A DNA stretch of 64,000 bases from Mycolicibacterium sp. J2 (GTDB lineage Bacteria > Actinomycetota > Actinomycetes > Mycobacteriales > Mycobacteriaceae). The position numbers were made by a program, and so were the translations under genes. The stretch lies in NCBI RefSeq assembly GCF_026240945.1, contig NZ_JAPFPY010000011.1, positions 1-64,000 on the forward strand, in the 5' to 3' direction. Below, one piece after another: positions 1 through 7,091 of this stretch (positions are counted from its first letter, which is position 1; each line of letters starts with the position of its first letter). Under the pieces are notes generated by a model that did no database searches, was not told the origin of the DNA, and saw only the letters and a list, made by a program, of their open reading frames with translations.

Positions 1-2
1 AC

Positions 3-101
3 GGTCACCTGCACCTCGCGGCACTGCGCGCCGCTCTTGAGCGTGAGTTCGCCCAATCTGTCGGACCCGTCGTGCACAATGATCAGGTGAGCGCAGCCTG
101 A
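3..101 (+). CDS. C-terminal end of an unidentified protein (cut by window start)
   Basis: An open frame enters from the left edge and ends at TGA 99-101. Only about 32 residues are visible, a helical-looking Ala/Leu/Glu-rich tail. This is too little to assign a family. Its stop overlaps by one base the ATG of the next gene (TGATG), which suggests translational coupling and that the frame is real. The start and function lie outside the window. Confidence 0.35.
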   Translation, partial: GHLHLAALRAALEREFAQSVGPVVHNDQVSAA

Positions 102-415
102 TGCTCACCGGGCCGCCACCGAAGTTCCACGGAACTCGGGACAACCTCAACGCCGACCGCGCCCGCCTCAAGCACCTCCAGAACAACGGCCAGGTATCCC
201 TGACTGTTCTCGCGGCTGACGATTTCGGCACCCATATCTCGGTCCAAGGACACGTCGTTTCCATCAAACCCGATGAGGGACTCGCCGACATCGATCGGCT
301 CTCCCGACACTTCCTCGGCAAGGAGTATCCCGCCAGAGACCGCCCACTGGTGACAGTCCACGTCGAGATCGACCGCTGGTTCGGTTGGTCTGGCGGTCGC
401 CCTCTTCAATACTGA
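101..415 (+). CDS. Short PPOX-class (pyridoxamine-oxidase-like, F420/flavin) protein, apparently lacking its N-terminus
   Basis: The 104-residue product matches the C-terminal two thirds of small actinobacterial PPOX split-barrel proteins. It has a Lys-x-x-Asn-Leu-like stretch near residues 8-15, central beta strands, and a Val-His-Val-Glu-Ile-Asp-Arg strand ending in Trp-Phe-Gly-Trp. Such proteins use F420 or flavins for redox reactions. Family members normally begin about 30 residues earlier with a strand that reads out a substrate loop, and upstream in this frame there are stops within 65 bases. The gene is therefore either a naturally short variant or N-terminally truncated. It overlaps the preceding frame by one base. 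Family call fairly sure; activity doubtful. Confidence 0.6.
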   Translation: MLTGPPPKFHGTRDNLNADRARLKHLQNNGQVSLTVLAADDFGTHISVQGHVVSIKPDEGLADIDRLSRHFLGKEYPARDRPLVTVHVEIDRWFGWSGGRPLQY

Positions 416-551
416 CCCCAGGGTCACGCGTGTCGAACAGCCGGCGCACACAATATCCCGCACAGCGGGGAATATGCACGGATCCAATACTGAGGGCTAC
501 CAGTAAAGTACTGCATAACGCGTTGCCGCTCAACGCTTTCGAGCGTTGCCT

Positions 552-974
552 CTATCGGTGATGCGGGTGCGTAACTGACCGTAGTTCCAGTCGCGGGATT
601 CCCGCGAAGTCGGCGGGGTTACACGTGTACAGCGGCACTCCGTGTGCGATTGCACTGGCTGCTATAAGCGCGTCGTAGGCGCGCGCAGCAGGCTTGCGAC
701 CCGCCGCGCGCAGCGCCGCCGCGACGGCTCCAAACGCCCGGGCACAATCTCCATCGAACGGTAGGACGTCGAAATCCGTCTCGGCCTGCTGTAGGTGCTG
801 CTGCCGAGCGCCGCGCTCAGCATCGTCGTTGGCGACGTGTGGACCTACGGACAGCTCAGCCAGCGTGATCGCGCTGATCACCGATTCATCGGGAAGCTCG
901 GCTGGGTCAGACAGCTGACCCAAAAGGATCACCGTGGAGGTATCCAGCATCCCCCGGCTCGGGGTTTGGGTCAC
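552..974 (-). CDS. vapC: VapC-type toxin, PIN-domain ribonuclease
   Basis: This 140-residue PIN-domain protein is the usual length for VapC toxins. The acidic residues expected around the metal site are visible: Asp11 in the opening Leu-Asp-Thr-Ser strand, Glu40 in Leu-Ala-Glu-Leu, Asp101 in Ala-Tyr-Asp-Ala-Leu-Ile-Ala, and an Asn119/Asp122 stretch near the end. VapC toxins cleave RNA in the cytoplasm, commonly tRNA, and are silenced by the cognate antitoxin. The ATG overlaps the upstream antitoxin stop by four bases (ATGA), the classic coupled arrangement. The gene looks intact, unlike the toxin fragments further right. RNA target unknown. Confidence 0.88.
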   Translation of the reverse strand: MTQTPSRGMLDTSTVILLGQLSDPAELPDESVISAITLAELSVGPHVANDDAERGARQQHLQQAETDFDVLPFDGDCARAFGAVAAALRAAGRKPAARAYDALIAASAIAHGVPLYTCNPADFAGIPRLELRSVTHPHHR

Positions 975-1213
975 AGCGACGGATCGATGAGATTGTCGAT
1001 ATCACGCCGGAGGGCATCTGGGTCCACCGGCGGAAGATTCTTGCGGCGACGAATCAGTTCCGCAGGTCCTGCGCTCGAACGAGGCAACGGCCGTAGCTCA
1101 GCAACAGGCGTCCCGTCCCGAGTAATGACGATGCGCTCGCCACGCTCGACACGGCGCAGAACGTCTCCTCCACTGTTGCGCAATTCGCGCACCGTGACCG
1201 CATCCACATACAC
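971..1213 (-). CDS. vapB: Phd/YefM-type antitoxin of the VapBC pair
   Basis: An 80-residue antitoxin with the Phd/YefM signature: an N-terminal Val-Arg-Glu-Leu-Arg-Asn helix, then Gly-Glu-Arg-Ile-Val-Ile-Thr-Arg-Asp-Gly-x-Pro-Val-Ala-Glu-Leu. The N-terminal half dimerises and binds DNA. The C-terminal tail (from about residue 55) should wrap around VapC. The start is GTG 1213; a second GTG at 1207 (two codons later) is equally plausible. A 13-bp palindrome covers the start region and is a good site for autoregulation. The stop overlaps the vapC ATG. Confidence 0.85.
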   Translation of the reverse strand: MYVDAVTVRELRNSGGDVLRRVERGERIVITRDGTPVAELRPLPRSSAGPAELIRRRKNLPPVDPDALRRDIDNLIDPSL

Positions 1214-1220
1214 AGTGTAT
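1208..1220. promoter_or_regulatory. Palindromic operator at the vapBC start
   Basis: A perfect inverted repeat, ATACAC-A-GTGTAT, overlaps the GTG start of the antitoxin. Phd/VapB antitoxins bind such short palindromes to repress their own operon. The position is right for blocking transcription or translation initiation. Binding is inferred. Confidence 0.5.
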
Positions 1221-1323
1221 CACCGGTGAGACACGGAAGCGGCGGCTTGCCGCGGTGGGCCTCCAGTGCGATATCGGCGTCGCCACCATCTCCTTGCCTC
1301 CGAAGCGCCCCAGCGCGCGTCTA

Positions 1324-1338
1324 TACCAATAATTGGTA
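1324..1338. promoter_or_regulatory. Palindromic operator upstream of parD
   Basis: A perfect 7-bp inverted repeat with one-base spacer, TACCAAT-A-ATTGGTA, ends 10 bases before the parD ATG. ParD antitoxins are ribbon-helix-helix repressors that bind short palindromes in their own promoter. The AT-rich composition stands out from the GC-rich surroundings. Confidence 0.55.
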
Positions 1339-1348
1339 CATTGGGCGA

Positions 1349-1600
1349 ATGGGCAGAAACACATCCTTCAGCCTGGATGAGCACTTCAACTCCTTCATCG
1401 AGGCTGAAGTGGCCTCTGGTCGATACCGGTCGGCGAGCGACGTCGTGCGCGCCGCGTTGCGGCTGCTCGAGGAACGTGAGACGCGTTTAGGCGCGCTGCG
1501 CGCGGCACTCGTCAGCGGCGAGAACAGCGGCACGTCAACAGCATTTGATTTTGATGCATTCGTCGCCGAGAAGCGCACCGCCGCGCCGCACCGGCCGTGA
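1349..1600 (+). CDS. parD: ParD-type antitoxin (ribbon-helix-helix)
   Basis: The 83-residue product starts Met-Gly-Arg-Asn-Thr-Ser-Phe-Ser-Leu and continues with Gly-Arg-Tyr-x-Ser-Ala-Ser-Asp-Val-Val-Arg, the hallmark of ParD/CopG-like antitoxins. The N-terminal ribbon binds DNA and the acidic C-terminus neutralises the ParE toxin. An upstream in-frame start at 1226 is possible. I chose ATG 1349 because it gives the family-typical N-terminus and leaves the operator at 1324-1338 upstream. The TGA overlaps the GTG of parE (GTGA). The toxin reading frame that follows is broken, so this is probably an orphan antitoxin. Confidence 0.85.
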   Translation: MGRNTSFSLDEHFNSFIEAEVASGRYRSASDVVRAALRLLEERETRLGALRAALVSGENSGTSTAFDFDAFVAEKRTAAPHRP

Positions 1601-1905
1601 GCCGCTATGTCCTCTAACCGGCGGCCCGCGCCGATCTCGAGCAAATCTGGGACTACAGCGAGCAGCGGTGGGGAGTTGAGCAGGCTGAATCCTACGTGCG
1701 GGTGATCCAGCACGCCGTGGAGCGTCTCGCTGCCAACCCGCTACTGGGCAGGCCGTGCGAGGAAATCAGGTCCGGCTACCGGCGTCATGGCGCCGGTTCG
1801 CACACGGTGTACTACCGAACATTCAGCGATGACGACGGTGGCGTCCTGATCGACGTGATCCGGGTTCTACACAAGAGCATGGATGTCGATCGACACCTCG
1901 ACTGA
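1597..1905 (+). pseudogene. parE: parE toxin gene interrupted by a stop at codon 7
   Basis: Reading from GTG 1597 gives Met-Ser-Arg-Tyr-Val-Leu, then TAA at 1615-1617. The same frame then continues unbroken with Pro-Ala-Ala-Arg-Ala-Asp-Leu-Glu-Gln-Ile-Trp-Asp-Tyr and the rest of a RelE/ParE-fold toxin, ending Val-Leu-His-x-Ser-Met-Asp-Val at 1905. The family consensus has Ser at the stop position, so one base change (TCA to TAA) explains the lesion. Reinitiation at GTG 1696 would give only 69 residues without the N-terminal helices. ParE toxins normally poison DNA gyrase; this copy is presumed inactive. The open frame downstream suggests a recent event. Confidence 0.82.
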
Positions 1906-1909
1906 CTTG

Positions 1910-2180
1910 CCGCGCACCCCTCGTCCGATCTGCAGACTCACCATCGACGACGTCGTCTCAACGCCCACCCAAACCACCGTTGCACTGGGCGAGGCACCCG
2001 CCTCCATCCCACCGGCGCTACTCCCCCTGTTTCACCGATACCTCGAACAACGCGGCAATCGCCGGACGATGAACCACCCATCCGCCCGACTCTTCCCCGG
2101 GTTTCACTGCAGGACAACATATATCGGAACAATCGCCCAACTACTCGGTCGCGAAACAGCTGAACGTCTCAAGGCGCCCG
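1910..2180 (+). pseudogene. Remnant of an actinobacterial tyrosine recombinase/integrase
   Basis: In one frame the DNA reads Ile-Cys-Arg-Leu-Thr-Ile-Asp-Asp-Val-Val, Gln-Thr-Thr-Val-Ala-Leu-Gly, His-Arg-Tyr-Leu-Glu-Gln-Arg-Gly-Asn-Arg-Arg-Thr, and Leu-Phe-Pro-Gly-Phe-His. These resemble the catalytic-domain linker of integrase-like recombinases common in mycobacteria and rhodococci. Neither the start nor the catalytic Arg/His/Tyr set can be assembled, and after Phe-Pro-Gly-Phe-His the similarity fades. An ATG at 1883 opens the frame but is not an integrase N-terminus. I read it as a decayed fragment. The family identity is from memory, not alignment. Confidence 0.5.
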
Positions 2181-2399
2181 CCGATGGTGGAAGGGCAATA
2201 CCTCGGCAGCGATCTCGAAATCAGCGACGTAGTGCAGCAGTGTCACATCATGGGCGTTGGCAAGCGTGGCGATCAGTAGGCCGGCCATCCCGGCGACACG
2301 ATGACGACCAGCGCCGGCCAGGGGGCGCCAGTTTGCCGGCGACGGCATCATCCGGTTTCCTCGAATAGAGTTCGTCATTTCCTCGATGAGACGAACCAC
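2169..2399 (-). pseudogene. C-terminal fragment of a second VapC-like PIN toxin
   Basis: On the minus strand, residues read Gly-Leu-Leu-Ile-Ala-Thr-Leu-Ala-Asn-Ala-His-Asp-Val-Thr-Leu-Leu-His-Tyr-x-Ala-Asp-Phe-Glu-x-Ile-Ala. This is the closing half of a VapC PIN domain, where an Asp-Leu-Leu-Ile-Ala is usual. The first metal-binding Asp and the Glu are missing and the preceding residues are not PIN-like. The normal Asp before Leu-Leu-Ile is Gly here. With the neighbouring parE and integrase debris it marks this stretch as an accessory-gene graveyard. Confidence 0.55.
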
Positions 2400-2418
2400 C
2401 GCACGAAGGACGACGTAA

Positions 2419-3936
2419 ATGACGTTTCAAAGGTTCGGACGAGTGGTCGCGGCCACTGGCTGCGCACTGCTGATCGCGGGTTGCAGCTCCGCGACACCAG
2501 CCGATCGGACTCCCGAGGAAGCAACCGTGTCCCCGGTCATGCCGCTGGCCTATCCACAAACCCGACTCCAACCGCCGCCGTACCACGTGACGGTGAATCA
2601 ACCCGACGGTGCGACGGGTTACGTGTTCATCACCACCGGTCAGAGCTCGGCAGCATTGAAACACCCGACGTCAACCGAATCCAAGCCCACGGGCGGCGGC
2701 CTGGAGATCTTGGACAAGTCGGGCAACGTGGTCTTCTTCGATCAACTTCCGCCGGGCCTGGAGGCCGGCAACTTTCGCGTTCAACAACTGCACGGCAATG
2801 ACGTGCTCACCTGGTGGCAAGGTGTCGGTGTCGGGCATGGCGAAGGTACGGACTACATCGCCGACTCGCACTACCAGATCAAATCCATCACCCCGGCCGG
2901 CCTGACCTCCGACACTCACGAGTTCCGGCTGACTCCAGACGGCAAGGCGTTAATCACCAGTTACAAGAGGGTGACCCAGGATCTGACCGCGGTGGGCGGA
3001 GCGAAGAACGCAACAATGTTCGACTGCATCGCCTCGGTGGTGGACGTAGACAGCGGCAAGACCCTGTTCCAGTGGAGCGCGCTCGACCATATCCCGTTGA
3101 CCGACACCACCATCCCGCTATCGATGGCCGGCGCACCCCCGACGTTGGATCAGACTCCGGATCCCTTCCACATGAACTCCATCTATCCGGGCACCCACGG
3201 TGACCTCCTGATCTCGCTGCGCAACACCTCCACGATCTACGACGTGGACATGGCGTCGGGAAAGATCAACTGGCAGTTGCGCGGTCAGCCCGGTCACACT
3301 GCCGGGTCCACCCTGAGCGCAGGTCCCGGGATCGAATTCGCCTACCAACATGATGCGCAGTTCGTCGACGATTCCACCGTCCGGCTGATGAACAACAACG
3401 GAGCACCGCGCGTCGGACAGTCCAGCGCTGTGTGGATCCACGTCGACCCCGTCGCCAAGACCGCCAACCTCGTCCACGAACAGCCCGCGCCGGAAGGCGT
3501 TGTCAACGACTTCATGGGCAACGTCTCACAGGTGGGTGACGATGGCGCCTTTATCGGCTGGGGTAGCTCCGGAGCAATTACCGAATACTCGAAGGACGGG
3601 CGTCTGCTGTACCGGGCCGACACTGAGAATCCCAGTTACCGTGCATATCTTCAACACTGGACAGCAACGCCAAGCTGGCCTGCCGAACTGGTCGCAGGCC
3701 CGCCTCAGCAGGTGGACGCTGTATGGAACGGCGCCACCGAGGTCGCGCGATGGCGACTCCTGCGCGGGGACGATGCCGACGATCTGAAACCGGTCACGAC
3801 CGTCGACTGGCACTGCTTCAACACCACCATCGCCTTGCCGGCAGGAACTCCGACGACCGGCTACTTTCAAGCGGTGGCCTTGGACAAGGACGGCAAACAA
3901 ATCGGCGCCACCAAGGTCACCCAACTCGGGAGTTGA
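2419..3936 (+). CDS. Arylsulfotransferase-family (ASST-like) lipoprotein
   Basis: A 505-residue exported lipoprotein. A signal peptide of about 21 residues ends in the lipobox Leu-Ile-Ala-Gly-Cys22. The rest is a repetitive beta-propeller-like domain with Thr-His-Glu-Phe, His-Met-Asn-Ser-Ile and repeated Trp/Gly-Asp strands, as in the Arylsulfotransf_2 family of actinobacteria. Classical ASSTs move a sulfuryl group between phenolic compounds using a catalytic His; His within Thr-His-Glu-Phe and His-Met-Asn are candidates. The actual substrate in mycobacteria is unknown. The ATG at 2419 gives a complete signal peptide. No operon partner. A large arylsulfatase lies 9 kb downstream. Confidence 0.75.
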   Translation: MTFQRFGRVVAATGCALLIAGCSSATPADRTPEEATVSPVMPLAYPQTRLQPPPYHVTVNQPDGATGYVFITTGQSSAALKHPTSTESKPTGGGLEILDKSGNVVFFDQLPPGLEAGNFRVQQLHGNDVLTWWQGVGVGHGEGTDYIADSHYQIKSITPAGLTSDTHEFRLTPDGKALITSYKRVTQDLTAVGGAKNATMFDCIASVVDVDSGKTLFQWSALDHIPLTDTTIPLSMAGAPPTLDQTPDPFHMNSIYPGTHGDLLISLRNTSTIYDVDMASGKINWQLRGQPGHTAGSTLSAGPGIEFAYQHDAQFVDDSTVRLMNNNGAPRVGQSSAVWIHVDPVAKTANLVHEQPAPEGVVNDFMGNVSQVGDDGAFIGWGSSGAITEYSKDGRLLYRADTENPSYRAYLQHWTATPSWPAELVAGPPQQVDAVWNGATEVARWRLLRGDDADDLKPVTTVDWHCFNTTIALPAGTPTTGYFQAVALDKDGKQIGATKVTQLGS

Positions 3937-4017
3937 GGATATCTCCAGGTCGTCACCCCTAGGGCCCGCCTACCTCAGCGCTGACATGCAGTACAGCCGA
4001 TCTGCGAAAATATCGCG

Positions 4018-4494
4018 ATGGCACCTGCCAGTATCGTTCTTCGCGCGGCGACGAACGCCGACAAGGCGTTCGTTGTCGAGATGGCGCGCCACGCCTGCGT
4101 CATTGAAGACCGACCGCTGCCCGACGCCGACGATGACGAAGTTCTCGAGATGCTGCCCCCAGCCGACGCCCGTCCGATCATCGCCGAGAACCCTCACGCT
4201 GAACCGCTCGGCGCAGTGTGGACGTACTACGGGCGCACCCCATTGCGGCGCGATGCGATGGGCGCGCCGCTGCCCGAGCTGTGCATCGCCGTTGTGCCGG
4301 GGCATCGCGGTGCCGGCATCGGCGGAATGCTGCTCGATGCCCTCTTCGTCGACCTCGCACCCCACCATGCCGCGATGTGCACCAACGTCCACCTACGCAA
4401 CCCCGCCAAACGTCTCTATGAGCGCAAGGGCTTTCGTGGCGCGGGCCAGGGCAACGGACCGCTGGGACTGGCGATGATCAAAGAGCTCCGATGA
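4018..4494 (+). CDS. GNAT-family N-acetyltransferase
   Basis: A 158-residue single-domain GNAT protein. The acetyl-CoA-binding motif is visible as Val-Val-Pro-Gly-His-Arg-Gly-Ala-Gly-Ile-Gly-Gly (around residues 91-102, the Q/R-x-x-G-x-G/A loop). It is followed by the Asn-x-x-Ala-x-x-Leu-Tyr-x-x-x-Gly-Phe motif B region near the end. GNAT enzymes transfer acetyl groups to amines of small molecules or proteins. The substrate cannot be read. ATG 4018 is preferred over upstream codons because it starts the first beta strand (Ile-Val-Leu-Arg-Ala-Ala). Confidence 0.82.
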   Translation: MAPASIVLRAATNADKAFVVEMARHACVIEDRPLPDADDDEVLEMLPPADARPIIAENPHAEPLGAVWTYYGRTPLRRDAMGAPLPELCIAVVPGHRGAGIGGMLLDALFVDLAPHHAAMCTNVHLRNPAKRLYERKGFRGAGQGNGPLGLAMIKELR

Positions 4495-4571
4495 CGAGAA
4501 CACGTCGTTGCCACACCATGCAGGTGAGGTCCCGGGTGCTCAAGGGCCCGTGCCAGGGTGGACACTAGGAC

Positions 4572-5122
4572 GTGGCCCTTTCCGCAACAGTGTTCAAAGT
4601 CGAACTCGGCGTCTCCGATGTCGATCACGGTTACTACGCCGATCACACCCTGACGGTGGCCAGACACCCCAGTGAGACCGATGAGCGGATGGTGGCGCGG
4701 CTGTTGGCGTTTGGGTTGCGCGCACACCGGCTCAGCGAAGTGGACGGTGAGTTGACGTTCGGTGCCGGGCTCTCCACCCCCGGCACACCGGACTTGCGGC
4801 TTGCCGATTACACCGATCGCATCCTGGAGTGGATCATCGTCGGCCAGCCCGATGAACGGGCCTTGGGCAAAGCGACCAGTCGGGCCGACCAGGTGCTGCT
4901 GTTCCCTTTCGCCGCGAGCGTGGCCACCTGGTGGAGTGCCGTGGGCCCCAAAGTCACGAAGCTGCCGAATCTGTCCGTGGTGCAGATACCGCACGCATCT
5001 TGCAACAACTGGCGCGGACTGTGGATCGACGGGTCTCGGCGCAGGTCATGGTGATGGAAGGTCAGGTGACGATGAGTGTCGGCGGTGTCGACGCCACCTT
5101 CACGCCCGAGCCACTGAAGTGA
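4572..5122 (+). pseudogene. yaeQ: yaeQ-family gene with a frameshift near its 3' end
   Basis: From GTG 4572 the frame encodes a YaeQ protein (Ala-Leu-Ser-Ala-Thr-Val-Phe-Lys-Val-Glu-Leu, Thr-Leu-Thr-Val-Ala-Arg-His-Pro-Ser-Glu-Thr-Asp-Glu-Arg). At about 4985 it loses similarity, while a second frame picks up Asp-Thr-Ala-Arg-Ile-Leu-Gln-Gln-Leu-Ala-Arg to the stop at 5122. Duplicating the 10-mer GCAGATACCG (4982-4991) restores a continuous frame reading Val-Val-Gln-Ile-Pro-Ala-Asp-Thr-Ala. Loss of one copy of a tandem 10-bp repeat is therefore a likely cause. YaeQ proteins resemble a PD-(D/E)xK nuclease fold and have no settled function. The shifted product would lack the last ~45 native residues. 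Confidence 0.75.
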
Positions 5123-5170
5123 ACGGTGGACGCCTCGGTTGTTGAATTGGGTTGTGAATTCTGGCAGATG

Positions 5171-6283
5171 TCAGATCGAACTGAGCCTCGGGTCGAGACG
5201 CACCTGGTGGCTGACGTCATCGATGAGAATTCCCGGCTGTGCGCGGCATACCGGGTCGATAGCGTCGATGATCGACCGTACCGACATCTGCGTAACGGGA
5301 TTGACGGGGCCCGTGATCTCGTATTCGATCTGGCTCCGGAGCCGCGTGCTGCTGTTGCGAGCTTCGATGGTGTAGCCGATCAGTCCCTGCTTCCACCCCT
5401 CGAAGGGGAGATCATCACCTCGAAAAGCATTGGGAGAGCCGAGGAACCATACTTCTTCGTTCGTGGCGACGAGATCGTCTCCGACAAATGCGTCGGTCGT
5501 CAGATGTAGCGCACCGACACTTCCTGGCTCCACGGTTATCTGCGGTAGCTGCAATCGTTCGGCAGCCGGTCGACCGACAAGCCGGCTCTCGGTGCGTATC
5601 TCGTCGTTACGGGCTCCTCGGATGGTGAAGGCCAGATTCGCCACCAAGTCTGCGTAATACATATCGCCATAGCGAGCAAGCATGTTGTCGTCGGTGAGGG
5701 ACTCGGGCGCCCCGCCGAATCCGATGGCCTCGAGTCCTCCCCACATATCGGCCGGTGCAAGGGAGAAGTCGAGAGCCTCGACCACCCGAACGTGATCGAC
5801 TGTCCCCAGCCCAGCGGCCAGCGTCATCGCGACCCGCTCGGTCATGTAGGACGGGTGAACCCCGGCGCCGTACAACGATGCGCCTCCGCGCAGAGCGGCG
5901 TCCTGAAGCATTGCCGGGGACTGACGGTACGCAGAGGCCCAATTCGCGCGAGCAACATTGTGATACGCCACCGTTGCGATGACGTTTTTCCCGGAGAGCA
6001 ACATGGCGATGACGTCGTTGTCGAGCCCGTCGACAATCGCTGAGGCTGCACACGTCAGCAGCACCACGTCGGCCTCCAAGGCCAACAGATCCTCGGTAGA
6101 TCGGGTGGCAAGGACACCGCACGGGCCGACGCCGGCGAGCTCCCCTGCATCGCGCCCATCCTTGCCGGGGCTGAAAACTTTGACCCCGACGAGCTCCAGA
6201 CGGTCGTCGGCGAGCACTCCAGCGATCGCGGCGGCACCGACTTCGCCGGGTCCCCAAACGATTACGCGGCGGCGAGTCGTCAC
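5171..6283 (-). CDS. Dihydrodipicolinate-reductase-like NAD(P)-dependent dehydrogenase
   Basis: A 370-residue protein with an N-terminal Rossmann fold (Val-Ile-Val-Trp-Gly-Pro-Gly-Glu-Val-Gly at about residues 6-15). A central domain carries Gly-Ala-Gly-Val-His-Pro-Ser-Tyr-Met. This resembles actinobacterial DapB-like / 2,4-diaminopentanoate-dehydrogenase-like oxidoreductases found in steroid and other catabolic loci, which are not lysine-pathway DapB. The start is GTG 6283, which has a good Shine-Dalgarno (GGGAGG, 5-base gap); the longer frame to 6352 has none. A TetR gene lies just upstream on the same strand, 88 bp away, so the two may be co-regulated. Substrate unknown. Confidence 0.68.
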   Translation of the reverse strand: MTTRRRVIVWGPGEVGAAAIAGVLADDRLELVGVKVFSPGKDGRDAGELAGVGPCGVLATRSTEDLLALEADVVLLTCAASAIVDGLDNDVIAMLLSGKNVIATVAYHNVARANWASAYRQSPAMLQDAALRGGASLYGAGVHPSYMTERVAMTLAAGLGTVDHVRVVEALDFSLAPADMWGGLEAIGFGGAPESLTDDNMLARYGDMYYADLVANLAFTIRGARNDEIRTESRLVGRPAAERLQLPQITVEPGSVGALHLTTDAFVGDDLVATNEEVWFLGSPNAFRGDDLPFEGWKQGLIGYTIEARNSSTRLRSQIEYEITGPVNPVTQMSVRSIIDAIDPVCRAQPGILIDDVSHQVRLDPRLSSI

Positions 6284-6317
6284 GACACCTCCCAAGTTAT
6301 TTGTGTGTGTGCGAACA

Positions 6318-6344
6318 ACTATACACAGGACGTGACGTGTGCAA
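6318..6344 (-). promoter_or_regulatory. Possible promoter for the dehydrogenase gene
   Basis: On the minus strand TTGCAC (6344-6339) is followed, 15 bases later, by TATAGT (6323-6318), preceded by TGTG as in an extended -10. The spacing is short of the ideal 17. A small dyad, ACGT-C-ACGT, lies between the elements and could bind the upstream TetR protein. Weak evidence, from base pattern only. Confidence 0.35.
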
Positions 6345-6371
6345 CACCCCATCGCTGGGAGTAGCTCGATT

Positions 6372-6983
6372 TCAGGAAGGCTGGAGGGTCCGCCCGAGCT
6401 TCGTCAGCCACGCGGCAAGGGCGTTGCCGAGGTCGAACGTCGCAGGGTTGACGATCCATAAGTAGGCGTAGCCGATGAGGGTGGACAAGAGCTCCGTGCT
6501 GACTTCCTCCGGGGACACTCCCGCAGCGATGGTGCCGTCCGCCTGGCCCACCCGTATCGCGGCCAGGAAACTCGTCGTGGATTTGTCGAGCCAGGCCGTC
6601 ACTCGTTTGCGCAGAAGATCGTCGGCCTGCACCGCCTCGAAATTCAGAACGAACATCGCTCGCAGTAGAACCGGATCAGTGATGGCGAAATCACGAAGTG
6701 CGCGAATGGGCTGAAGCAGCATATCCACGCCACTGGTGCCCTCCTCAGGAGGAGCAGTAAGCCGGTCCTCGTAGAGCGTTTTCAAGATCGAATCGACGAG
6801 TGCTTCCTTTGTGCCGAATCGCACCCGCACCATATCTCGGCTGTAACCTGCCCGAAGCCCGATCTGCTGGGCAGTCGTTGCTCCGTAGCCCTGCTCGGCG
6901 ATCAGCGCGACTGCCGCCTCAGCAAGGCGCCTCGACGACTCTTCGACGCGGTCCTGTTGGGTGCGCCGGGGTCCTGTCGCCAT
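6372..6983 (-). CDS. TetR-family transcriptional regulator
   Basis: A 203-residue TetR-type repressor. The helix-turn-helix lies at about residues 30-50 (Gly-Ala-Thr-Thr-Ala-Gln-Gln-Ile-Gly, Gly-Tyr-Ser-Arg-Asp-Met-Val, Phe-Gly-Thr-Lys-Glu-Ala-Leu). The C-terminal ligand domain is all-helical. I chose ATG 6983 because the longer frame to 7028 adds 15 residues not found in the family. The downstream dehydrogenase is the obvious candidate target. Ligand unknown. Confidence 0.85.
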   Translation of the reverse strand: MATGPRRTQQDRVEESSRRLAEAAVALIAEQGYGATTAQQIGLRAGYSRDMVRVRFGTKEALVDSILKTLYEDRLTAPPEEGTSGVDMLLQPIRALRDFAITDPVLLRAMFVLNFEAVQADDLLRKRVTAWLDKSTTSFLAAIRVGQADGTIAAGVSPEEVSTELLSTLIGYAYLWIVNPATFDLGNALAAWLTKLGRTLQPS

Positions 6984-7091
6984 GGTTGAAGGATAAATCC
7001 ACAGCGAGCGCCCTTGCCGAAGACCCACTACCCCATCGCGCCGATGGAGGCGGCCTGCAAGAGTCGCCCGAGCATCCCATCAGTACCTCGC

